A stretch of DNA of 64,000 nt, taken from Tessaracoccus oleiagri. Lineage in GTDB: Bacteria; Actinomycetota; Actinomycetes; Propionibacteriales; Propionibacteriaceae. The notes under the pieces were generated by a model that worked only from the letters and a program-made list of their open reading frames with translations, had not been told where the DNA came from and did not search any database. The stretch spans positions 62,001 through 126,000 of the forward strand of contig NZ_FNGP01000003.1 of the NCBI RefSeq assembly GCF_900103275.1. The letters run 5' to 3'. The position numbers and the translations under genes are program-made. This document shows, one piece after another, positions 8,442-17,086 of this stretch. Each line of letters begins with the position of its first letter. Position 1 is the first letter of the stretch.

Positions 8442-9955
8442 CCGACGACCAGACCGTGGGCCGTTGGCTGAGCGACTCGGCGCGCGCCTTCGCGCACCGG
8501 GTGGCCATCGACGACCGCGGTGTGACGACCACCTACGCCGAGCTCGACCGGCGCGTCGACCGGCTCGTGCGACGACTCGCGCGGGCCGGGTACCGGCCGG
8601 GCGACCGGATCGTCACGATCACCGGCAACAGCGCCGACCACGTCGTGCTGTTCTTCGCCTGCGCCCGGCTCGGGATCGGGATGTCGCCGCTCTCGTGGCG
8701 GGCGGCCCCGCGCGAGCTCGCCTACGAGCTCGGCGTCGTGGACCCGCAACTGGTCGTCGTCGAGGAGGAGTACGGCGTGCTGGCCGACGCGGCCGTAGCG
8801 CTGCTCGACCGCGCGCCGACGCAGATCCGGTTCGACGCGCTCGACCACGACCTGCCGCCGCGCGACCACCCGTCGGAGGCGGCCGACCAGCGGCCGCCCC
8901 GCAACGACGACCCGCTGCTGATCATGTTCACCTCCGGCAGCACCGGCGCGCCGAAGGCTGCCATCCTCACGCACTCCACCTGCTTCTGGACCAACCTCGC
9001 GTTCTCGCGCGCCGTCCCCGTGTCGCGCGACGACGTGGTCCTGTCGCTGCTGCCGCAGCACCACGTCGGCTCCTGGAACGTGCAGACCCTGCTGGCCTGG
9101 TGGGTTGGGGCCAAGGTCGTCATCGAGCGCGGCTTCGACCCGCGCAGGGTCCTGGAGCTGATCCGCACCCGGGGCATCACGATGATGATGGGGGTCCCGA
9201 CGCACTACCGCGCCCTCGCGGACTACCGGGGCTTCGCCGACGCCGACATCAGCAGCCTGTGCACCGCCGTCGTCGGCGGCGCGCCCGCCACCGGCGCCAT
9301 GCTGCAGACCTGGCTCGACCGCGGCGTCCGCCTCACCCAGGGCTACGGCCTCACCGAGGCCGGCCCGAACGTGCTGTGCCTGCTGCCGGAGGAGGCGGCG
9401 GCCCACGTCGGCACCGCGGGCCGGCCGTACCACCACCTCGACGTGCGGCTCGTCGACCACGACACCGGCGAGGTGCTCGATGGCCCGGCCCGCGGCGAAC
9501 TCCAGATCAAGGGGCCGGGGCTGTTCGTCGGCTACTTCGGCGACGAGGCCGCCACCCGCGAGGCGTTCACCGACGACGGCTGGCTCCGCACGGGCGACCT
9601 CGTCGAGCGCGACGCCGACGGCTACCACACGATCATCGACCGCATGGACGGGCTCTACATCTCCGGCGGGATCAACGTCGCCCCCGCCGAGGTGGAGAAG
9701 GCGCTGCTCGAACACCCCGGCGTGGAGCGGGTGCTCGTCGTCGGCGTGCCCGACGACAAGTGGGGCCAGGTGGGTCTGGCGCGCGTGGTGCGCCGCGAGG
9801 GCAGCACCGTCGACGCCGCGGAACTGCTGCGCCACTGCCGCTCCTACCTCGCGCGCTACAAGGTGCCGGCCCAGATCGTTTTCGTGTCCGACCTGCCCGA
9901 AGGGTCCCTGGAGAAGGTCCGCCGTCGCGCGGTCCTGGAAGAGAGTGCCGGATGA
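8438..9955 (+). CDS. AMP-forming acyl-CoA synthetase / CoA ligase
   Basis: Activates a carboxylic acid to its CoA thioester through an acyl-adenylate. The AMP-binding P-loop TSGSTGAPK is at residues 165-173 and QGYGLTEAG near 305. The adenylation core ends with the usual C-terminal swivel region (YISGGINVAPAEVEKALLEHPG), with a likely catalytic Lys in SLEKVRRR near 497. The real start is GTG at 8438 overlapping livM; the frame is open further upstream, but that part is a livM shadow. Its place directly after the importer suggests it acts on the transported acid. About 505 residues, normal for fatty- or aryl-acid ligases; the chain type is not predictable. Confidence 0.82.
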   Translation: MTDDQTVGRWLSDSARAFAHRVAIDDRGVTTTYAELDRRVDRLVRRLARAGYRPGDRIVTITGNSADHVVLFFACARLGIGMSPLSWRAAPRELAYELGVVDPQLVVVEEEYGVLADAAVALLDRAPTQIRFDALDHDLPPRDHPSEAADQRPPRNDDPLLIMFTSGSTGAPKAAILTHSTCFWTNLAFSRAVPVSRDDVVLSLLPQHHVGSWNVQTLLAWWVGAKVVIERGFDPRRVLELIRTRGITMMMGVPTHYRALADYRGFADADISSLCTAVVGGAPATGAMLQTWLDRGVRLTQGYGLTEAGPNVLCLLPEEAAAHVGTAGRPYHHLDVRLVDHDTGEVLDGPARGELQIKGPGLFVGYFGDEAATREAFTDDGWLRTGDLVERDADGYHTIIDRMDGLYISGGINVAPAEVEKALLEHPGVERVLVVGVPDDKWGQVGLARVVRREGSTVDAAELLRHCRSYLARYKVPAQIVFVSDLPEGSLEKVRRRAVLEESAG

Positions 9956-10560
9956 GCGCCGCGCCCCGCACCAAGCGTGGCGAGGCCACGCGCGCCAAGA
10001 TCATCGCCTCCGCGCAGGAGGCGTTCGCGCAGTACGGCTTCCACGAGGCGTCGATCGTGAAGATCACCGAGGGGGCCGGGGTGGCAATGGGCACCTTCTA
10101 CCTGTACTTCCCCGGCAAGCTGGAACTGTTCCGGGAAGTGGTGTTCGACCTCAACCGGCGGCTGCGCCACGCGATGAGCCGAGGCAGCGCCGGCGCCACG
10201 AACCGGCTCGACGCCGAGCGGGGCGGCTTCCGCGCCTACTTCGACTTCCTCGCCCGCCACCCCGAGGTGTACCCGATCATCCGCGAGGCCTGGTTCGTCG
10301 CCCCCGACGCGCTGCGCCTCCACTACGAGCGCATCGCCACCGGCTACGTCAAGGCGCTGCGTGACGCCTCCGCCTCCGGCGAGATCGCCGACGTCGACCC
10401 GGAGGTCGCCGCCTGGGCGCTCATGGGCGTCGGCGAGATGCTCGGCATGCGCTACCAGGCGTGGCCCGACCCCGATCGCGCGAGCGACGCGATCCCCGAC
10501 GACGTGTTCGAGGCCTGCATGCAGCTCGTCACGAACGCCCTCCAACCCGTTAGGAGCTGA
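9952..10560 (+). CDS. TetR/AcrR-family transcriptional regulator
   Basis: A 202-residue regulator. The N-terminal helix-turn-helix region (about residues 10-55) contains the family pattern AFAQYGFHEASI, GVAMGTFYLYF and a basic N-terminus; the C-terminal helical domain would bind an effector, often an acyl-CoA or acid. ATG overlaps the ligase stop (ATGA). It is encoded in the middle of the operon it probably controls, so autoregulation is likely (inference). The candidate operator is the TACGT-N8-ACGTA repeat near 3689. Confidence 0.85.
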   Translation: MSAAPRTKRGEATRAKIIASAQEAFAQYGFHEASIVKITEGAGVAMGTFYLYFPGKLELFREVVFDLNRRLRHAMSRGSAGATNRLDAERGGFRAYFDFLARHPEVYPIIREAWFVAPDALRLHYERIATGYVKALRDASASGEIADVDPEVAAWALMGVGEMLGMRYQAWPDPDRASDAIPDDVFEACMQLVTNALQPVRS

Positions 10561-10564
10561 ACCG

Positions 10565-11448
10565 ATGAGCGAGACGATCCAACAGAGCTACCGGCTCGAG
10601 GAGGTGCCGGGCGGCCTGCACTTCGGCCTCTGGGAACCGGAGGCCGAGCCGGTCGGCACCATCGTCGCCATCCACGGCGTCACGTCCTCGCACCGGGCCT
10701 TCGCCACCGTCGCCCGTGCGCTGCCTGAGTACCGGATCGTCGCGCCCGACCTGCGTGGCCGCGGCCGCAGCAACGCACTGCCGCGCCCGTACGGCATGGC
10801 GCGCCACGCCGACGACGTCGCCGAGGTGCTCGACCACCTCGGCATCGAGCGCGCCCTGCCCGTCGGCCACTCGATGGGGGCCTTCGTGGCCGTCGTCCTC
10901 GCCCACCGGCACCCGCGCTTCATGGACCGGCTGGTGCTCGTCGACGGCGGGATGCCGCTGGAGCTGCCCGCCGGCGTCGCGCCCGACGAGTCCATCGCGG
11001 CCATCCTCGGCCCGGCCGCCGAACGCCTCTCCATGACCTTCGCCAGCCCGGAGGAGTACCGCGACCTGTGGCGGGCGCACCCCGCGTTCCCGCAGCCGTG
11101 GAGCGACGACGTGACCGGCTACATCGACTACGACCTCGACGGGGAGGCCGCGCCCTTCCGGCCCGCGACGAAGTTCGCCGCGCTGGAGGAGGACACCATC
11201 GACCTCGCCGAGACGGACGGGGCGCTGATGGCCGCGATCGAGGCGCTCGCCGTGCCGGCGCTGTTCCTGCAGGCCGAGCGCGGCATGCTCGACCAGCCCA
11301 CGGGACTGTTCCGCGACGAGTACCTGGCCCGCTGGGTGGAGCGGGTGCCGAACCTCACGTCGCGGAAGGTCGAGGGCATCAACCACTACACCATCGTCTT
11401 CGACCCGCCCGGGGTCGAGGCGATCGTGCGAGCCGTGAAGGAGGGCAC

Positions 11449-11452
<4 letters not shown>
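10565..11452 (+). CDS. Alpha/beta-fold hydrolase
   Basis: A 295-residue serine hydrolase. The oxyanion strand is HGVTSSHRAF, the nucleophile elbow GHSMG puts the catalytic Ser at residue 103, and the C-terminal INHYTIV supplies the likely His. AGGAG lies 8 nt before ATG 10565; the end overlaps the CoA-transferase A gene by ATGA. In this operon it could release an acid from an ester or lactone, or cleave a C-C bond of a diketone, before CoA activation. The reaction is not determined; enol-lactonase-like and esterase roles are both open. Confidence 0.75.
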
Positions 11453-12165
<713 letters not shown>

Positions 12166-12166
12166 C

Positions 12167-12814
12167 ATGGCCTGGACACGCGACGGGATGGCGGCCATCG
12201 CCGCCTCCGAGCTGCGGGACGGCGACTACGTCAACCTCGGCATCGGGATCCCGACGCTGGTGGCGAACAACCTGCCCGAGGGCGTCCGCGTCGTGCTGCA
12301 GAGCGAGAACGGCGTGCTCGGCATGGGGCCGTTCCCGTATGAGGGCGATGAGGACCCCGACCTGATCAACGCAGGGAAGCAGACCATCACCCTCACGAAG
12401 GGGGCGTCGATCTTCGACTCCGCCACCTCGTTCGGCATGATCCGGGCCGGCAAGGTGAAGGTCGCGGTGCTGGGTGCCATGCAGGTCTCCGGCACCGGCG
12501 ACCTGGCGAACTGGCAGATCCCCGGGAAGCTGGTCAAGGGCATGGGCGGGGCGATGGACCTGGTGGCCGGGACGCCGCGCGTCATCGTCGTCACCGACCA
12601 CAACGCGCGTGACGGCTCGTACAAGATCGTCCGCGAGTGCTCCCTGCCGCTGACCGGCGTGGGCGTCGTGGACCGCATCATCACCGACATCGCCGTGTTC
12701 GACGTCACCGACGACGGCCTCGTGCTGCGTGACGTCGCGCCCGGGCACACCGTGGAGGAGGTCCGGCAGCGCACGGAGCCGGACTTCGTCGTCGAAGAGG
12801 AGAAGGTGGCATGA
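12167..12814 (+). CDS. scoB: 3-oxoacid CoA-transferase subunit B
   Basis: Catalytic subunit: the SENG motif (residues 46-49) carries the Glu (47) that forms the covalent glutamyl-CoA intermediate in this family. Glycine-rich [12 protein letters not shown] precedes it. 215 residues. With ScoA it would transfer CoA from succinyl-CoA to a 3-oxoacid, giving the substrate for the thiolase encoded next, with which it overlaps by ATGA. Confidence 0.88.
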   Translation: MAWTRDGMAAIAASELRDGDYVNLGIGIPTLVANNLPEGVRVVLQSENGVLGMGPFPYEGDEDPDLINAGKQTITLTKGASIFDSATSFGMIRAGKVKVAVLGAMQVSGTGDLANWQIPGKLVKGMGGAMDLVAGTPRVIVVTDHNARDGSYKIVRECSLPLTGVGVVDRIITDIAVFDVTDDGLVLRDVAPGHTVEEVRQRTEPDFVVEEEKVA

Positions 12815-13986
12815 CCGAAGTCGTGATCGTGGGCGGGGCGCGGACCCCGCAGGGCCGGCTGATGGGCCAGCTGTCGTCACTCGGCGCGGTGGAGCTGGGC
12901 ACCGTCGCCGTTCGGGCGGCCCTGGAGCGGTCCGGGGTGGAGCGCGCCGACGTCGACGGGGTCATCCTCGGCCAGGTGCTGCAGGCGGGCTGCGGCCAGA
13001 ACCCGGCCAAGCAGGTCGCCGTCGCCGCGGGCCTCGACATGGGCGTGTGGGCCGAGACCATCAACAAGGTGTGCCTCTCGGGGCTGGTCGCCGTCACCCA
13101 CGGGGCGCGCGCGATCCGCGCCGGCGACGCGGAGGTGCTGGTCGTCGGCGGCATGGAGTCCATGTCCAACGCGCCGCACCTGGCGCGGGTGCGCGGGGGA
13201 GTGAAGTACGGCCCGTCGGCGCTCGAGGACCACATGGCGATCGACGGGCTCGACGACGCCGCCTCGAAGCAGTCCATGGGTCTGCTCACCGAGGGCGGCT
13301 CGATCGAGCGCAAGATCTCCCGCGAGGCGCAGGACGAGGCGGCCGTCGCGTCGCACCGGCGTGCGGCCGAGGCGCAGCGGAGTGGGGCGTTCGCCGACGA
13401 GATCGCCCCGGTCAGCATCCCGCAGCGCCGGGGCGAGCCGGTCGTCGTCGACACCGACGAGGGCGTCCGCCCGGAGACGACGATGGAGTCGCTGGCCGGG
13501 CTGCGACCGGCGTTCAGCAGGGACGGCACCATCACCGCCGGCAACTCCTCACCCATCAGCGACGGCGCCGCCGCGCTCGTGATCACCTCCCGCGACTACG
13601 CCGAACGCCACGGGCTCGACGTCTGGGCCGTCGTCGGGGCCGCGGGCCAGGTGGCGGGACCCGACACACAGCTGCACGAGCAGCCCGCCGACGCCGTCCG
13701 GGCTGCGCTCGCCAAGACCGGCTGGGAGCTCGACGAGCTGGACTTCCTCGAGGTGAACGAGGCGTTCGGGGCGGTGGTCGCCGCGTCGGCCAAGTCGCTG
13801 GGATACCCACAGGAGAGGACCAACATCCACGGTGGCGCCATCGCGCTGGGCCACCCCATCGGCGCATCCGGCGCCCGGTTGGCCCTCCACGCGGCGGCCG
13901 AGCTCCGGCGTCGCGGCGCGGGCAGGGCGGCCGTCTCCCTCTGTGGCGGCGGTGGCCAGGGCGAGGCGCTGCTGCTCAGCCGCTGA
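12811..13986 (+). CDS. Acetyl-CoA C-acetyltransferase (thiolase)
   Basis: Cleaves a 3-oxoacyl-CoA (such as acetoacetyl-CoA) with CoA to acetyl-CoA, or runs in reverse. All three catalytic positions are present: nucleophile Cys88 in NKVCLSG, His348 in GHPIGASG and Cys378 in CGGGGQG. 391 residues, the normal thiolase II length. Last gene of the operon; with ScoAB it completes a route from a 3-oxoacid to two acyl-CoA products. Chain-length preference is not visible. Confidence 0.9.
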   Translation: MTEVVIVGGARTPQGRLMGQLSSLGAVELGTVAVRAALERSGVERADVDGVILGQVLQAGCGQNPAKQVAVAAGLDMGVWAETINKVCLSGLVAVTHGARAIRAGDAEVLVVGGMESMSNAPHLARVRGGVKYGPSALEDHMAIDGLDDAASKQSMGLLTEGGSIERKISREAQDEAAVASHRRAAEAQRSGAFADEIAPVSIPQRRGEPVVVDTDEGVRPETTMESLAGLRPAFSRDGTITAGNSSPISDGAAALVITSRDYAERHGLDVWAVVGAAGQVAGPDTQLHEQPADAVRAALAKTGWELDELDFLEVNEAFGAVVAASAKSLGYPQERTNIHGGAIALGHPIGASGARLALHAAAELRRRGAGRAAVSLCGGGGQGEALLLSR

Positions 13987-14047
13987 GCACGCGCCCCTGG
14001 TCGCGCCGAAGCATAGAGTGGAGTGGTCGCTCGAGGAAGGACCCGGC

Positions 14048-14464
14048 ATGGGAACACCACTGGTCGTCAGCACACACATCAATGCGGAGCCCACCGAGGT
14101 GTTTCCGCAGTGGCTCTCCGCGGACGCGCTGCGGCGATGGTGGTGGCCCGAGATCCCCGACACCACCTACACCGTGGACGGTCGTGAGGGCGGTGAGTAC
14201 TCCATCGTCTCGGAGGAGCGCGGGATGGGCATCGAGGGGCGCTTCCGCAGCGTCGACGAGCCGCGCCGCCTCGAGCTCACGTGGACCTGGATCGACCACG
14301 GCGTGCCGGGCGAGGAGGAACCCGTGGTGGTGGAGTTCGACGGGAATGACGGCGGCACCGCGGTGACGGTGACGCACGACGTGGCGAACGCGGACAACGT
14401 GGACTCCTACCGTCAGGGCTGGGACTACGTCCTCGGCAACCTCGCCTACCGGTACGCGGGCTGA
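14048..14464 (+). CDS. SRPBCC/AHSA1-family protein
   Basis: A 138-residue START-like (SRPBCC) fold protein of the AHSA1 group. Family features are the N-terminal EVFPQWLSADALRRWWWP, the central strands GREGGEYSIV and GRFRSVDEPRRLELTW, and a C-terminal helix near YRQGWDYVLGNL. Such proteins bind hydrophobic ligands or assist stress responses; no specific role can be given. GGAAGG precedes ATG 14048. It stands between the CoA operon and purF with short gaps on both sides. Confidence 0.75.
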   Translation: MGTPLVVSTHINAEPTEVFPQWLSADALRRWWWPEIPDTTYTVDGREGGEYSIVSEERGMGIEGRFRSVDEPRRLELTWTWIDHGVPGEEEPVVVEFDGNDGGTAVTVTHDVANADNVDSYRQGWDYVLGNLAYRYAG

Positions 14465-14495
14465 GCGGGGCGTAGGCCAGCGGGGCCGCGCGCGG

Positions 14496-14510
14496 TAAGC
14501 TGTTCGGGTG
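14496..14510 (+). promoter_or_regulatory. -10 box of a leaderless purF transcript
   Basis: TAAGCT at 14496-14501 fits the TANNNT actinobacterial -10 and lies 6 nt before the GTG start, so transcription would begin at or next to the start codon. No ribosome binding site is present, which agrees with leaderless translation. Confidence 0.55.
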
Positions 14511-15977
14511 CTGAGACCCGATGGCAAACTCTCGCTCGACGTCGACCCCACCGAACGCCTCCCGCAGGACGAGTGTGGCGTGTTCGGCGTGTGGGCGCCC
14601 GACGAGGACGTGGCGCAGCTCACCTACTTCGGCCTCTTCGCGCTGCAGCACCGCGGGCAGGAGTCGGCCGGTATGGCCGTCTCCACGGGCCAGCGGATCA
14701 TGGTGTTCAAGGACATGGGCCTCGTCGCCCAGGTCTTCGACGAGTCCACGCTGAAGTCGCTGCCCGGCATGATGGCCGTCGGCCACACGCGCTACGCCAC
14801 CACCGGGGCCAGCGTCTGGCAGAACGCCCAGCCCACGTTCCGGTCCTTCTCCGACGGCACCGGCCTCGCACTCGCGCACAACGGCAACCTCACCAACACC
14901 CACGAGTTGGAGGAGTGGCTCGCCGAACTCGCGCCCCAGGCGAAGGTGGCGTCCAAGAAGAGCATGGACTCCACCAACGACACCTCCCTCGTGAGCGCCC
15001 TGATGGTGGCGTTCGGCGACCGCCCGCTCGAGGAGGTGTCGATGGAGGTGCTGCCGAAGCTGCGCGGCGCCTTCTCGTTCGTGTACATGACCGAGCACAC
15101 GCTGTACGCGGCCCGCGACCCGCAGGGCTTCCGGCCCCTGGTCCTCGGCAGGCTGCAGTCGGGCTGGGTCGTCGCCTCCGAGACGGCCGCGCTCGACATC
15201 GTCGGCGCCAGCTTCGTCCGCGAGGTGGAGCCCGGCGAGTTCATCGTCATCGACGGGGCCGGCCTGCGCACGCACCGCTTCGCGCCGGCGCGGCCGAAGG
15301 GCTGCATCTTCGAGTACGTCTACCTGGCGCGCCCCGACACCCGCATCGCCGGCCGCGGCATCTACGCCACCCGCGTCGAGATCGGCCGACAGCTCGCCCG
15401 CGAGGCGCCCGCCGACGCGGACCTCGTCATCCCCACCCCGGACTCGGGCACCCCGTCGGCCATCGGCTACGCCAAGGAGTCCGGCATCGAGTTCGGCATG
15501 GGGCTCGTGAAGAACTCCTACGTCGGCCGGACGTTCATCCAGCCGTCGCAGACGATCCGCCAGCTCGGCATCCGGCTCAAGCTCAACCCCCTGCGCGAGG
15601 TGATCGAGGGCAAGCGGCTCGTCGTGGTCGACGACTCCATCGTCCGCGGCAACACCCAGCGCGCACTCGTGCGGATGCTGCGCGAGGCGGGCGCCAAGGA
15701 GGTCCACGTCCGGATCTCCTCGCCGCCGGTGCAGTGGCCCTGCTTCTACGGCATCGACTTCGCCACCCGCGCCGAGCTCATCGCGCCCGGGCTGAGCGTC
15801 GACGACATCTGCAGCTCGATCGGTGCCGACTCGCTGGGCTTCGTGTCGCTTGACGGCATGACCCAGGCCACCACCGTGCCGGCCGACAAGCTGTGCCGCG
15901 CCTGTTTCGACGGCAACTACCCCGTCGCGATCCCGCCGCAGCATGCGAAGCTGCTCGGCATCCAACCCAAGGAGTGA
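14508..15977 (+). CDS. purF: Amidophosphoribosyltransferase PurF
   Basis: First committed step of purine synthesis: PRPP plus glutamine to 5-phosphoribosylamine. A short propeptide precedes Cys23 (DECGVFG), the N-terminal nucleophile of the glutaminase domain after processing. The PRPP loop VVVDDSIVRGNT is near residue 372. Cysteines in GCIFEYVY, PCFYGID and the CRAC pair near the C-terminus fit the 4Fe-4S type of the Bacillus enzyme. 489 residues. Followed after 2 nt by purM. Confidence 0.96.
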   Translation: MLRPDGKLSLDVDPTERLPQDECGVFGVWAPDEDVAQLTYFGLFALQHRGQESAGMAVSTGQRIMVFKDMGLVAQVFDESTLKSLPGMMAVGHTRYATTGASVWQNAQPTFRSFSDGTGLALAHNGNLTNTHELEEWLAELAPQAKVASKKSMDSTNDTSLVSALMVAFGDRPLEEVSMEVLPKLRGAFSFVYMTEHTLYAARDPQGFRPLVLGRLQSGWVVASETAALDIVGASFVREVEPGEFIVIDGAGLRTHRFAPARPKGCIFEYVYLARPDTRIAGRGIYATRVEIGRQLAREAPADADLVIPTPDSGTPSAIGYAKESGIEFGMGLVKNSYVGRTFIQPSQTIRQLGIRLKLNPLREVIEGKRLVVVDDSIVRGNTQRALVRMLREAGAKEVHVRISSPPVQWPCFYGIDFATRAELIAPGLSVDDICSSIGADSLGFVSLDGMTQATTVPADKLCRACFDGNYPVAIPPQHAKLLGIQPKE

Positions 15978-15979
15978 GA

Positions 15980-17011
15980 GTGACCAACGCCTACGCCCGC
16001 GCCGGAGTCGACATCGAGGCCGGTGACCGCGCCGTCGAGCTGATGAAGGCCTCCGTCGCGAAGAGCCGCCGCCCCGAGGTGCTCGGCGGGCTCGGCGGAT
16101 TCGCCGGCTTCTTCGACGCCAGCGCGTTCAAGACGATGGAGCACCCGGTGCTCGTCAGCTCCACCGACGGGGTGGGCACCAAGGTCGCGATCGCTCAGGC
16201 CCTCGACAAGCACGACACCATCGGCTACGACCTCATCGGCATGCTCGTCGACGACCTCGTCGTCACGGGCGCCGAGCCCCTGTTCGTCACCGACTACATA
16301 GCCACCGGCAAGGTCGTCCCCGAGCGGATCGCCGCGATCGTCGGCGGCATCGCCGACGCCTGCGTCGAGGCGGGCTGCTCCCTCGTCGGCGGCGAGACCG
16401 CCGAGCACCCCGGGCTGCTGGGCCCGGACGAGTACGACGTGGCCGGCGCCACGACCGGCGTCGTCGAGCGTTCCAAGATCCTCGGTCCGCAGCGGGTTCA
16501 GCCGGGCGACGTGGTGGTCGCCATGGCCTCGTCGGGCCTGCACTCCAACGGCTACTCCCTGGTCCGGCACGTCCTGCTCCAGGAGGCCGGCTGGACGCTC
16601 GACCGGCACGTCGACGAGCTGGGCCGGGCCCTCGGCGAGGAACTGCTCGAGCCGACCAAGGTCTACGCGAAGGACGTCCTCGCGCTCATCGACGCCGTCG
16701 AGGTGCACGCGCTCAGCCACATCACCGGAGGCGGGCTCGCGGCGAACCTCGCCCGTGTCATCCCCGACGGCGCCACCGCGCTCCTGCAGCGCAACACTTG
16801 GACCCCGCCGGCGATCTTCCAGCTCGTCCAGTCCGTCGGCAACCTCGAGCAGGCCGACGTCGACGCGACGCTCAACATGGGTGTCGGGATGGTCGCCGTC
16901 CTGCCCGAGACGTCGGTCGACGGCGCGATCGCCCTTCTGGGGGAGCGGGGCGTCGACTCATGGGTGCTGGGCGAGATCGTCGAGGGCGGCTCGGGCGCCG
17001 AGTTGCGGTAG
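15980..17011 (+). CDS. purM: Phosphoribosylformylglycinamidine cyclo-ligase PurM
   Basis: AIR synthetase, purine step 5: ATP-dependent ring closure of FGAM. Typical segments are GLGGFAGFFD, the STDGVGTK nucleotide/phosphate loop, DLVVTGAEPLF, GGETAEHPG and the C-terminal HITGGGLAANLAR. GTG at 15980 follows the purF stop closely and gives a 343-residue protein of normal length; AAGGAG at 15969-15974 within the end of purF serves as ribosome binding site. Co-transcribed with purF. A strong palindromic terminator follows. Confidence 0.95.
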   Translation: MTNAYARAGVDIEAGDRAVELMKASVAKSRRPEVLGGLGGFAGFFDASAFKTMEHPVLVSSTDGVGTKVAIAQALDKHDTIGYDLIGMLVDDLVVTGAEPLFVTDYIATGKVVPERIAAIVGGIADACVEAGCSLVGGETAEHPGLLGPDEYDVAGATTGVVERSKILGPQRVQPGDVVVAMASSGLHSNGYSLVRHVLLQEAGWTLDRHVDELGRALGEELLEPTKVYAKDVLALIDAVEVHALSHITGGGLAANLARVIPDGATALLQRNTWTPPAIFQLVQSVGNLEQADVDATLNMGVGMVAVLPETSVDGAIALLGERGVDSWVLGEIVEGGSGAELR

Positions 17012-17029
17012 CCCCCCGCCCCCATAACG

Positions 17030-17071
17030 AGTGGGAGGCCTTGCACCGAGCTCGGTGCAAGGCCTCCCACT
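17030..17071. terminator. Perfect 42-bp palindrome between purM and glgP
   Basis: Two 21-nt arms (17030-17050 and 17051-17071) are exact reverse complements, centred on GAGCTC, lying between the convergent ends of purM and glgP. It should act as a bidirectional terminator. Its core TTGCACCGAGCTCGGTGCAA recurs with small changes at about 63192-63213, so it belongs to a dispersed family. Confidence 0.8.
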
Positions 17072-17086
17072 GGTTGGTGGCTGGAA